Assembly (NCBI GenBank): GCA_004352715.1
Contig: SCFE01000033.1
Location: forward strand, 362,420-426,419
DNA length: 64,000 bases
Direction of reading: 5' to 3'
Source: Hofstenia miamia
Lineage: Eukaryota > Xenacoelomorpha > Acoela
The position numbers and the translations under genes are program-made. The notes beneath the pieces are model-generated. The model had not been told where the DNA came from, did not search any database, and was given only the letters and a program-made list of their open reading frames with translations. This document shows positions 21,973 through 31,003 of this stretch, one piece after another. The number at the start of each line of letters is the position of its first letter. Positions within the stretch are counted from its first letter, which is position 1.

Positions 21973-23847
21973 ATGACTTTCATTTTACACAAAGGATTCT
22001 TATCTTCATTATTGTTGATTTTCATTGGCGAGCCAAGTGAAACAGTTAAAAGATTCACAGCAATTTCAAAAGAAAAAATCTTTTTCCGAAAATTCGTACA
22101 TTGCGTAGCTAATTCACACAGTTTGACATCAATACCTTTCCTATGCGAATATGAGAAGAAGTTAAGGTATTATCGAATGGAGAACGTAACAGATAATGAA
22201 TTCGCAATAATTCGAGAAAAGTTCTACATTTTTGGTGTTGAAAAAACTAGTAGATATAATTTTAAGATTTCATTTAACCTACCTCTTATGTCAGAAGTAT
22301 CATTTCAATCTTCTATTACTTATATTGGTGATAAAAAGGTGTCTCAACAAAACAACATGCTTTTTGCACCAACTTCAACCACATTTAAGTTTTACAATGA
22401 ATTTACGATGATAGTTGATTATGAAATCACTAAGTCATTCTATATTTCAATTTTGGGGGATTGCCTTGCTGAAAATCAAATATCGAGATATGATACATGC
22501 GACAGTGAAGATTACGCAATGGTTCCTTATGAACACAAATACAATTTTCGCTACATGGAAGAACTAATTAGAAATGGGAAGTTTAATCTTTACTTGACAC
22601 ACTATCCTATTCAATACACTATTGATATTCGAGCTCCCATTGGTTACACAAGATATACAAAAGCACCAGGAAACGAAGGTTTTTTAATTTTGATAATTGA
22701 TATAGTCAACAACTACAGTAGTCCTGGTGTTTTCACTTACTTTTACAAGAGACAGATGCTTTGTGATATTGGAAATCAGAAAAAGATGTTCCCGCAAAAT
22801 CCGAAGGAACACGTTGATTTATACAATCATATCTATAGTGCACTTTTCTATCACAACGACAAACTGTGTCATACTGTACCAAACAACCGATTCAATTGTG
22901 ATTTATTGCTGTTTATCAACTGGTTTTCATCTTTAGATAAAGTTTGTTATTCTGAAAGCAACAAAAGCATTTCTTTCATTAGCGATGTACTTACCCAATC
23001 AGAATTCGTTGCATATTCTGTGAACATAGATTCTCATGGTAGACCATCTTGTGTCTATGACCCTTATGTTTTCAAGCATAACATCTACTGTTTTGATCTT
23101 GATTACATTATTCAGCTGACATTTCGAGAATCTGTGGTTGAAATGTTTAAAAAAGTCCTACCATTTTCAGTTTACCATGCAGTGGTAAATATAGGGCAGA
23201 AGATAGTATTTGTAATAGGCTGCCTAAATACCGTTCCGATGTTATACATTTCTGGAGAAAGCAATTTCACTTGTAAAAATATATCCGCTGATTTCATATA
23301 TTGTAATTTGCATTCGAATGAATCATCGTTGATTGTGGTGAGAGTTTTGTTGCAAGACTTTCCGTGCATAAATTTTGGGAATTTTTCTTTAATGGCAGAC
23401 ATATTGACGTCTGCTCAATTTGCAAATAACAATCAGCCAAAATTCTGTGACACTATATATTTCGAATTAAGAATGTTAAGATGCAGAATTGAAAAAACAT
23501 ACTTTATATTTCGAATTGTGCTTTTAAACAACTTTAACGCTTACAATGGAATGGAAAGTTATGAACGAGATAACAGTGGTGGTGATATTAAAGACCCGTT
23601 TTTTATCCGAGGTCATTTCGATGGTGATGCTATCATGGATGAATTTGAGGTTAGACGTAATGCAATTGGATACACTGTTTATAGTAAGGTTTCTATTTTT
23701 CAGCATCCATGGTTGCGGGACCCTGTCACATTTCGGTGTAAAGACATTGATGTTATTTATGCCGTATTTGATATGGACAATGACGGACATGATGACTTTG
23801 CATGTACACAATCAGATAAAATCTATATAGTATTCAACAGGATTTGA
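21973..23847 (+). CDS. Secreted protein with C-terminal FG-GAP/VCBS-like calcium loops, family not recognised (624 aa)
   Basis: This is an intronless 624-residue ORF. The first ~20 residues (MTFILHKGFLSSLLLIFIGE) look like a cleaved signal peptide, so the product should be secreted or lumenal. The body has scattered cysteines and no other membrane segment. The C-terminus has two Asp-rich loops: GHFDGDAIMDEF near residues 547-558 and DMDNDGHDDF at 600-609. They match the Ca-binding D-x-D-x-D-G-x-x-D pattern of FG-GAP/VCBS repeats in integrin-alpha-like beta-propellers. Only these two are convincing, so a full propeller is not shown. The ATG lies 5 nt after a GATATTTTAG acceptor (AG at 21966-21967). 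Codon use and length support a real gene. It may be a lineage-specific surface or secreted factor. Confidence 0.85.
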   Translation: MTFILHKGFLSSLLLIFIGEPSETVKRFTAISKEKIFFRKFVHCVANSHSLTSIPFLCEYEKKLRYYRMENVTDNEFAIIREKFYIFGVEKTSRYNFKISFNLPLMSEVSFQSSITYIGDKKVSQQNNMLFAPTSTTFKFYNEFTMIVDYEITKSFYISILGDCLAENQISRYDTCDSEDYAMVPYEHKYNFRYMEELIRNGKFNLYLTHYPIQYTIDIRAPIGYTRYTKAPGNEGFLILIIDIVNNYSSPGVFTYFYKRQMLCDIGNQKKMFPQNPKEHVDLYNHIYSALFYHNDKLCHTVPNNRFNCDLLLFINWFSSLDKVCYSESNKSISFISDVLTQSEFVAYSVNIDSHGRPSCVYDPYVFKHNIYCFDLDYIIQLTFRESVVEMFKKVLPFSVYHAVVNIGQKIVFVIGCLNTVPMLYISGESNFTCKNISADFIYCNLHSNESSLIVVRVLLQDFPCINFGNFSLMADILTSAQFANNNQPKFCDTIYFELRMLRCRIEKTYFIFRIVLLNNFNAYNGMESYERDNSGGDIKDPFFIRGHFDGDAIMDEFEVRRNAIGYTVYSKVSIFQHPWLRDPVTFRCKDIDVIYAVFDMDNDGHDDFACTQSDKIYIVFNRI

Positions 23848-25084
23848 ATCAAACCAAGTTAAACCAACTTTTAGAAAAATACATTTTAGTGTATATATCA
23901 TTTCTAGTGTAAACTAAATTTTAGTATTTATTATGTTCTATTGACTAACTTTTCATTATGGGATTTGAAGTAAATATAGACAATTGACACATTATAATAA
24001 TTGCAAAACAAAATATCAACGGTAGCAAACTGAAAAATGTTAAAAATATGACTGCATGAAGCCAAAGCGATCTAAGAAAAAAAATACCTAATAAAAATCT
24101 GTTAACACATTGACGGTCATAGCCAAATCTTTGATTTGACTAACCGATCACAATTTTTGAATTTATTTTTTAATATTTTCCGTATCAAAATATCATTGAT
24201 AACATTTTAAAAATCTACAGAATAAATACTGAGATAATACGTGGCGCATTTGAAACTAACATGTATTCAATATATGGCTATATGGAAATCACTTGTGCTT
24301 CACCTTTCAATATTTAAAACCTTTAACTAAGTGGTGTCCACATTTCGCGGTTTATGCCTTCAAAACATTTCACAGGTCACGAAATTTTAATGGTTGATAA
24401 TTATGATAAAAATTATTTCGACTGACCTATTTTATTTCTTCATTTCATTGCATCTTAAATTTCAGGAAGTTTCTTCGTTTGCAACTCTATTTGAAACTGT
24501 TATCGCATTTACATAAGCGCTCTTCAACTGGCCCTTTGTTAAATTCTACCTTTGTTGTCAATGGTCAATGTTGATATTCATGCGTCATCCTTATTTAATG
24601 ATTGACTGGTTTTAAGGGTAGATTTAGGAAAATTCTGAGCGAATGTTACATTAAACAATTTGATGCAAAACTATTACTGTAGCTGAAGTACTTGCAAAGA
24701 TTAATGATTTTTCATTGTCCATTTTAAATTTAAAAAAAAGTTTTAAATTATCACCATTCCTAATGTTCAGGTAATCAGGAACTCTAAAAACCCATGAGAG
24801 TAACAACTGGCCTCGACTATTTTGATTCTGCTGCCTTTGCGCATTCGGACAAGTTCACACAATAAGGTTCAAAATGAAAGAGGAGATCATTCTCTCTCCA
24901 GTGGTGCTTACAGATCTTAAATAACTTTATTAGTTTGAGAATTATGAGCGGTTAAAGATTTTAAGGAAACCATAAAATATTCAAAAATTTGTAGACAGTG
25001 TAAGGTTAAAGATCTCAAAACTTGTAATAATAATAAAATGACGGCAATTACTAGAAAAATGAAAAAAACGCAAGCTAAATAAGA
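23848..25084. other. Intergenic between convergent genes
   Basis: AT-rich sequence that holds the 3' ends of the FG-GAP-like gene (+) and the Pcc1-like gene (-). I see no further gene or clear repeat. Confidence 0.6.
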
Positions 25085-25576
25085 TTATTTGTTAACAACA
25101 ACTGATAACGAGCGATTAATAACAGTTGCTAAACCTTTTAAATCGGACGAAGTAACTTTGTAAGAATGGTTGTCTAAAACTTTAAAAGTGAACTCTTTCA
25201 AATCTGTGATCTTCGCCTCGATTTTCTCCAGCAGATCAGAATCCTCCAAGAGGCTAATGGTGCAGGAGTTATCACCGTCCTTTAATTCAAAGTCTGTCGA
25301 GTAAGCCTCAATCGTAGAAGCGGCTAAAAATGTATAATCAACCAAAGCGACCAAAGCAATTGATAAAAATTTGGCATCAATTGCGCTGTAGTTTCCAACA
25401 AGATGAGTGTTTTCGACCGATAATGACTTATAAACCGATTTTCGAGGTTCTTCATCGGGATTAAGGGAGTTATAGCAGATTGTGGCGTAACGATTCGTAA
25501 ATAAGTCTATTCGAATTTCCGCTTTATATTTGAAATACTGTTTGTTTACCTCTACTTCGGCATCATCATCACTCAT
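25085..25576 (-). CDS. PCC1: Pcc1/LAGE3-family KEOPS (EKC) subunit with C-terminal extension (163 aa)
   Basis: Residues about 15-93 match the Pcc1/LAGE3 fold in order: a strand with RIDLFTNRYATICYNSL, then LNPDEEP, a basic-hydrophobic strand, NYSAIDAKFLSIALVAL and a final helix ending near TIEAYS. In yeast and human this small subunit dimerises within KEOPS/EKC, which makes the tRNA t6A37 modification. Residues 94-163 are an extra tail: a beta-hairpin with an Asp/Gly turn, an amphipathic helix around SDLLEKIEAKITDLKEF, and a second short helix. The hairpin-helix layout resembles GON7, the subunit that pairs with Pcc1; this is inference. I chose the MSDDD start because it lies 5 nt after a CTTTACTTTTAG acceptor; the 32 codons upstream are hydrophobic intron-like sequence. 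The 3' end reaches a clear stop. Confidence 0.78.
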   Translation of the reverse strand: MSDDDAEVEVNKQYFKYKAEIRIDLFTNRYATICYNSLNPDEEPRKSVYKSLSVENTHLVGNYSAIDAKFLSIALVALVDYTFLAASTIEAYSTDFELKDGDNSCTISLLEDSDLLEKIEAKITDLKEFTFKVLDNHSYKVTSSDLKGLATVINRSLSVVVNK

Positions 25577-25709
25577 TTTTACTAAAAGTAAAGAACAATA
25601 AATAATAGCAAGGATGAAACATATTATACTATCTATATGTTTATGCCATTTCAGAATTAGAAATTTCTCCAAATGACCATCAGGAACTCAAACTTCTTAA
25701 AAAGCAAAG

Positions 25710-26185
25710 TAAAATATAACTTTTTAACTTTTGAAAACTTCAAAGATTTTTGGAAATAAATATCATAAAATATTAAAACAACAGTTCATAGAAAAACCTC
25801 AGAAGGTTTGAATGAATTAAGCACCGTTTACAAGATAAGTTTTGCCTTATGACTTTTTCTTATATAAGAAAACTTGCGAACTCAGAAAATGTTAGTCAGT
25901 TTTGCGGTTAAGGGAAAACTTTTGTCGTCTTATATTTGANTAAAATATAACTTTTTAACTTTTGAAAACTTCAAAGATTTTTGGAAATAAATATCATAAA
26001 ATATTAAAACAACAGTTCATAGAAAAACCTCAGAAGGTTTGAATGAATTAAGCACCGTTTACAAGATAAGTTTTGCCTTATGACTTTTTCTTATATAAGA
26101 AAACTTGCGAACTCAGAAAATGTTAGTCAGTTTTGCGGTTAAGCATATAACTCATAAGGGAAAACTTTAGTCGTCTTATATTTGA
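25710..26185. repeat. Direct duplication joined by a single N
   Basis: 25710-25939 recurs at 25941-26185, with one N at 25940 between them and a 15-base insertion in the second copy. Single Ns also sit at 4305 and 62960. The pattern suggests overlapping contigs that were joined without being collapsed. The sequence lies just upstream of the Pcc1-like gene, so that gene's promoter region may be duplicated only in the assembly. Confidence 0.9.
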
Positions 26186-26955
26186 ATAGTAAATAGTGTC
26201 TCGCATGCAAACAAATGCAGATTTATTGCTGTAAGAAAAATTATAATAAACTATAAAAATGTTAGCAATAATACAATTGAATTTTAGTATTAAAAAACTA
26301 GAGAAGTCTAGAGAAGTGTATAATTGGATGAAAGGTAGGAAAACATTTTAAAAATAGGAAACGTGCTGCATGTAAAATACATTACATATTTAGGTATAGA
26401 GCTCTGGAAATAAGAGAAAACTGAAGCTGGAAATAAGGATGAAAAGGAAGATGTTGGAGCATAAAATTAGAGAAGAAAGGGGAAATAGACATGTGAAATC
26501 TAAGAAGAGAAAACGTAAGATTAAACAAGGATATATCGTCATACATTGAAGAGAATTTTAGATAGTCAAAGATATCGAAGACGTAGCGTCCCATTGGGGA
26601 GAAGCATAAATTGAAACATTTTTGATAAAACGATATTGGAAGGTGCTTTGAATTAAGTAGAAGATGTAAGAATTTCGAAAAGAATATATCCACACGATAC
26701 ATGATACGGTCAATTACAAATGCAGAACTTCGATTAAGAGCTCAGCAACAGAATTAATTTTGTATGACGACTTCGGGGATTTGAGATGGATGAATTGAGA
26801 AAAGAAAAGTTAGATGGAGAGTCGTTGATATACATAATGTTAACTCACGCAACAAAGCCCACGTTTTCATATTTATTGATTTCGAATTACTGCTAGTATC
26901 CGGTAATCAGTAAACAGTGGAAATACAGTTCAATGCCAAGCAAAAACGTTCTTTA
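26186..26955. other. Intergenic, no gene recognised
   Basis: Purine-rich plus strand around 26400-26700 gives a long minus-strand frame of low complexity, which I do not accept as a gene. Nothing else is supported. Confidence 0.55.
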
Positions 26956-27095
26956 GGCTACGGTTAGACTATGTGATTGATCACGCATGATCTGTCACAT
27001 TTTGATAAAATCGCACGTCTAGCCAATGAGATAATTAGCGATGTGACGTGTTTAGTAATTTTTCTTGCTACCAATCACGTAGTCTAACCGTAGCC
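26956..27095. mobile_element. PIF/Harbinger-type MITE, copy 1
   Basis: A 140-bp element with inverted ends GGCTACGGTTAGACTATGTG and CACGTAGTCTAACCGTAGCC, flanked by TTA on both sides (26953-26955 and 27096-27098). A TWA target and a GGC start suit PIF/Harbinger. A second copy lies at 55612-55753. Confidence 0.88.
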
Positions 27096-27109
27096 TTATC
27101 AAAATTCAA

Positions 27110-27600
27110 TTTGCAAGAAAAGCCAGCGTTCAAAAAATTACGATTCAATTATCAAAGCATGTTAAGAAAAAGCTTTCAAGGAATCAATTGGGCGAAAATG
27201 CGTCTCACGATTCAAAGATGGTGAGAACTCGACGAAGATTTGCCTCACTCTAGAAGACCTGCAACAACTTTGGTCCTACAAGCCATTAGAACTGTTGAGG
27301 ATAAGATGGCCACTGAGCGTTGATGAAAATGTGACAAATCTCACCAAATAACAGTTTCTTCAAAATCATCTTCGCAAAGCCATCGAAGAAATGCCACAGC
27401 CACTTGACATCATCATTTTGGCCAATACTCAGTAAATGCAAGCAGTGATTGACCGTTATGATTGAGAAACTTTGCCGGCCCACTCTTCAATCCCTTATGA
27501 CTTCCTCCTGTTCGTTTCCCATTGAAAAGTTTTTACCACTGATCGAGCTCCACTAATTTTTGACAATCACGTCTCCATTGTAGTCTCCAGGCTGTCGATT
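27110..27600 (+). pseudogene. Possible decayed mariner-like transposase N-terminus
   Basis: Plus-strand frames with internal stops show an order reminiscent of the paired-like helix-turn-helix of mariner transposases: a TIQRW segment, then HSRRPATT (compare the RSGRP linker), then a TVEDKMATER helix. Similarity is weak and there is no catalytic DDD/E segment. Confidence 0.3.
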
Positions 27601-27720
27601 TTTGTCGCGAAAATAAAATCACATTATTATCTCTTCCTCCTCACGCGAGTCAAATTACAACCCTTAGATAAGGGTTTTTGGTCCACAAAAACTTCGTATG
27701 CAACAAAGTGTGACAAATGG

Positions 27721-27927
27721 ATGTTTCATCATCCTGGTAGTCATAACACACTCACAGGTAGCCGCCCTGTTTCGAAATGCATACGAAGCCGAGGCCCAAT
27801 GTGTGGTGGGCTATATACCGATCCACCTACCGAGGACTGGATCCAGTGCAAATACTGTAAAGAATGGTGGCATGAGGATTGTACAGACTACTCTGGTTCA
27901 GGAGATTTTTGCTGTTATAATTGTTAA
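27721..27927 (+). pseudogene. Zinc-finger (PHD-like) C-terminal tail, probably from a pogo/Tigger-type transposase
   Basis: The open frame ends in a compact cysteine cluster of about 45 residues: CGGLYTDPP, then EDWIQCKYC, WWHEDC and FCCYNC, followed immediately by a stop. This C4-H-C3 spacing with W-I-Q-C and W-x-H-E-x-C is the PHD-like tail seen at the C-terminus of many DDE-1/pogo-family transposases. The catalytic domain is not found upstream. A host PHD-finger exon is a less likely alternative because the cluster is terminal and isolated. Confidence 0.55.
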
Positions 27928-28245
27928 ATCACTGTTGAAAAATGCTAACAAGTTGCTGTTTATTTTCAAAGCTCTCTAGTAGACTGCGTACACTTACTCA
28001 TCCGTGAGTACTCTTGGACACACCCTGCGTCTAAGAGTACTCATTTCGTTAATTTTTTATTATTTGTTATATCAATTTTATTATTTCTTATATTGGTCTT
28101 TATTAATCAAATGTTCATAATGGAATTGTTTGTTATTATATGTTAATAAATATAGATAGATAGATAGATAACTTTTATTTTATCACGGATTGACATCCAT
28201 AAAAGATACATATATAAATTTATAAATCATAACAGACAAGACAAC

Positions 28246-30783
28246 TCAATGTTTCTTCAAATATCGATGAGGGAAAATCCTACTTGAGGCTCCACCTGTT
28301 GGATTTCTTTGTCGCAGATGTTCTTTCGAGTATTCAGTTCTTGTCGGGATATAAGAGGCCAGCGGGTGGTTTGCCGATCTGGATATTCTGTTAAAGAGTT
28401 GATGATCTGAAGACTGCAGAATCTGATGCATTGGAAGGAATTCGTCAATAATGCCAAGCCTCATCGCCTTTCTTTGAATTTGGTCGATCTTCTTGTTGTT
28501 CGCTAGCGACTGACCTCCCCATACACAACAAGCATACGTAAGTTTGGAGAGCACCAATGATCTGTATAACATTTTAAGTTCATCGGCAAAGAATCCAAGG
28601 TGTTTGAGTCTCAAAAGGAGATACAACGCTGATGATGCAGTGGCGGCGACAATATTTACATGCTTTGTGAATGTCAGTTTCTCATCAAACTCGACTCCGA
28701 GAATTCGCATACTCTGCACTCGTTGAATGCCTGGGATGCATTCAACTGATTCTTGTTGTCTCTTGCCAGAGCACACTACGATTTCTTTGGACTTCGCCAT
28801 GTTCAAACTCAAGTTCTTCTTGTTAAACTGCTCGACAAGGGATTCAACCACCTGGAATGCAGCATCATTTCCAGTCGATCCTCCTATGACTTCGGTATTA
28901 TCATCCGCAAAAACAGTGGATTTAACTGAGGCGTCGTTTGATATCAAAGGGTCTACATCATTCACAGCCAAGTTGTAGTAAGTTGGTCCACCAACGGTCC
29001 CTTGAGGAACACCAATATTTGTGGTCAAGCAGGTAGAAACATCACTATCAACCACAGTATAGTGACGCCTACCATGTAGGAATCCCATGACCCAGTTGAC
29101 GATGTAGGGATTGACGCTAGGGCAGATGTCTTTCAGCCCTTTAAGAATACTGCTGTGTGACACGGTATCGAAAGCCTTGGACATATCCAAAGCTATTATC
29201 CGGACATATTCATGTGATTTGGCTAGTTTGCAGACATCATTTAAAATCTTTATGCCAGCACCTGTGGTGGATCCACACTTTCTGAAACCAAATTGAGTTG
29301 ATTTCAGTGATATTTGATAAGCTTCGTCTACAAAGGTTTTGATGACTATACGCTCACAACACCTCGCTAAAATATTGGTGACGGAGATCGGGCGATAATC
29401 TTTCATCTGCTTTGGTGTTGATACCTTCGCAATAGGTATTATTTTAGATATTTTCCAACACTGTGGGAAAACTCCTGAGGAAATCGAACAATTAATGATG
29501 TGGCAAACTGGTCCTGCCAACCAGGCTGCATTATCTCGGAGAATCCAATAAGGGAGATTATCACGCCCCATTGAAGTCTTTGCTATATTTTTTAGGAACC
29601 GATACGTTAAAAATTCATCCACTGACGGCACATCAGCACCTTCTGTAGAAAGCATTGTAAAAACCTCTTCCGAGCCTGTTGAAATACTGTTGTAGAAGGA
29701 GTTCAATTCACTAGCTGGGTAAATGGAAGACGTGGGAGCAGCCCTACGTTTCCCGAGCAGCTGATTAATATGGTCCCACCATGCACGAGAGCCTTTTCTA
29801 TGGTTTCTCTTCACATTTTTAATGATAGCTTCTCTGATCTGTTTTGCGATAGCATTCGCTTCAGCTAGCTTGCCCACTCGTACAAGTTTGTTCTTTCTTC
29901 GCTGCAAAATTTTTGTGAGGGGAGATGGAGAGGGAGGGTCTTTGTTTGACATCGTGATCTTGCACTCTGGACAAGAAGTGAAAATTGTCTGCAACATTTC
30001 AGTTAAATGATCACAGCAGAAGTCAGCATCGGTGATACTGTACAGCCAGGTGAAATCTGCGTCTCGAATCATTCTTGAAGCGACATCCTTATACTTTTGC
30101 CTCTGGTCACGAAATACCACAGTTCGTTTGATTCGTTGGCTCCGGGTATAGGAACAAATTATTCCCATATGGTCAGTAGCAAGTGTAGGCTGAAAGAGAG
30201 AGAATTGTCCCAGGAAATGTGGATCGTTGCAAAGGATCTTGTCGAGGCATTTGGCTTTTCGAGTCTTAAGCTTGGTGTCCATAACCAACACACATTCTGA
30301 GGCCACAGAGGAAATGTCAAAATCGTTGAAATCCCCACAGACGACAATATTGCGATTTGGTGAAGAAATTAATTGTGAGTCAATGCCTTCACGTAAATGC
30401 ACTGAGAGCAGAGATTGATTGTTGTGCCTCGGCGGCACGTATACCACAACTAAGAGCAGGTTTAAGTCAGTAACATCCAGCCATAATATCTCAAATGATT
30501 CCCAGTTATCGATACAAAGGCGTCTGATAGATAAGTCTGTCGAGGCATAAACACAAACACCTCCTCCATAAGCTTTTTCAGAGTTGCTACTTGTTCGGTC
30601 ATAGCTAAGTAGTTGATATCCACGAATGGTCACATTTCCATCTGTGATACATTCATCCAGCCATGTTTCGGTCACGCAGCAGATTTGAATAGAGTTTGCA
30701 TTCAGATCGTTTTCAATCTGGATTAGTGCATTGGGCTTTTTGATAGATCTGGCGTTTAAAAGAAGAAAGTTGCATTTCTCTAG
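28246..30783 (-). CDS. LINE ORF2: endonuclease-reverse transcriptase (845 codons after TGA)
   Basis: ORF2 copies the element RNA by target-primed reverse transcription. It begins with an AP-endonuclease-like (EEP) domain: LNARSIKK, TETWLDE, GGGVCVYAS, VVVYVPP, GDFND and a final TDHMG. The reverse transcriptase follows, with LDMSKAFDTV (motif A), GVPQGTVGGPTYYNLAVND (motif B), FADD (motif C, near 28911..28900), then KSKEIVV and LGVEFDEKLTF. It ends with a helical thumb/C-terminal region and TAA. No RNase H domain is seen. No in-frame ATG occurs before the GDFND region, so the endonuclease cannot be made from a normal start. Translation probably arrives by readthrough of the TGA-CTAG junction from ORF1. 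Confidence 0.95.
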   Translation of the reverse strand, partial: LEKCNFLLLNARSIKKPNALIQIENDLNANSIQICCVTETWLDECITDGNVTIRGYQLLSYDRTSSNSEKAYGGGVCVYASTDLSIRRLCIDNWESFEILWLDVTDLNLLLVVVYVPPRHNNQSLLSVHLREGIDSQLISSPNRNIVVCGDFNDFDISSVASECVLVMDTKLKTRKAKCLDKILCNDPHFLGQFSLFQPTLATDHMGIICSYTRSQRIKRTVVFRDQRQKYKDVASRMIRDADFTWLYSITDADFCCDHLTEMLQTIFTSCPECKITMSNKDPPSPSPLTKILQRRKNKLVRVGKLAEANAIAKQIREAIIKNVKRNHRKGSRAWWDHINQLLGKRRAAPTSSIYPASELNSFYNSISTGSEEVFTMLSTEGADVPSVDEFLTYRFLKNIAKTSMGRDNLPYWILRDNAAWLAGPVCHIINCSISSGVFPQCWKISKIIPIAKVSTPKQMKDYRPISVTNILARCCERIVIKTFVDEAYQISLKSTQFGFRKCGSTTGAGIKILNDVCKLAKSHEYVRIIALDMSKAFDTVSHSSILKGLKDICPSVNPYIVNWVMGFLHGRRHYTVVDSDVSTCLTTNIGVPQGTVGGPTYYNLAVNDVDPLISNDASVKSTVFADDNTEVIGGSTGNDAAFQVVESLVEQFNKKNLSLNMAKSKEIVVCSGKRQQESVECIPGIQRVQSMRILGVEFDEKLTFTKHVNIVAATASSALYLLLRLKHLGFFADELKMLYRSLVLSKLTYACCVWGGQSLANNKKIDQIQRKAMRLGIIDEFLPMHQILQSSDHQLFNRISRSANHPLASYIPTRTEYSKEHLRQRNPTGGASSRIFPHRYLKKH

Positions 30784-30786
30784 TCA
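30780..30786 (-). promoter_or_regulatory. Candidate stop-codon readthrough site TGA-CTAG
   Basis: ORF1 ends in TGA directly followed by CTAG, and ORF2 continues in the same frame. UGA-CUAG is an established leaky-termination context in animal genes. The lack of an ATG at the start of ORF2 makes a functional role plausible. Confidence 0.65.
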
Positions 30787-31000
30787 TAATTTAACTTCTT
30801 CGTTGTCAACAAAGAGCTTCAAATCTCTTATTCGGATTGACGACTTGGGAACATTCTGATTGTTAATCATCTCAAATCGCTTTTTCAGAATTTTCCGTTC
30901 CAGAAGCATTTCCTCGGAAGTGAGCTCCCTTGAGATGAATAAGTTTTTTATTTTATATTTGTTGTCATGGTTAATAGTAAATCTGTAAGACGTTAACTCT
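30784..31000 (-). CDS. LINE ORF1 C-terminal fragment
   Basis: About 72 residues ending at TGA (30786..30784). The segment has the C-terminal character of LINE ORF1 proteins: YRFTINHD, then FISRELTSEEMLLERKILKK, then an IRIRDLKLF strand. In this family ORF1 is an RNA-binding chaperone. The frame is the same as that of ORF2, and the stop is followed directly by CTAG. An in-frame TAA at its upstream edge marks truncation or decay. Confidence 0.75.
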
Positions 31001-31003
31001 TAA

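Larger units (their letters stand above)
28150..31003 (-). mobile_element. Non-LTR retrotransposon (CR1/L2/jockey-like), 5'-truncated in ORF1
   Basis: Read from 31003 down to 28150, the element contains the last ~72 codons of ORF1, a TGA at 30786..30784, an intact ORF2 (endonuclease plus reverse transcriptase), an AATAAA-like signal near 28180 and a (TATC)n tail at about 28156-28170. Short microsatellite tails are typical of CR1/L2-like elements. ORF1 is cut by an in-frame TAA just upstream of ~31003, and I see no promoter or 5'UTR, so the copy is probably 5'-truncated. ORF2 is open throughout, which suggests recent activity of the family. Confidence 0.93.

Noticed and set aside
25577-25672. 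N-terminal 32-codon extension of the Pcc1-like protein as a signal peptide
   Set aside because: KEOPS subunits are not secreted. The extension lies upstream of a strong acceptor and reads like intron or UTR sequence.
26382-26702. 106-codon minus-strand frame
   Set aside because: It is a low-complexity F/L/S-rich translation of purine-rich sequence, without homology or splice signals.
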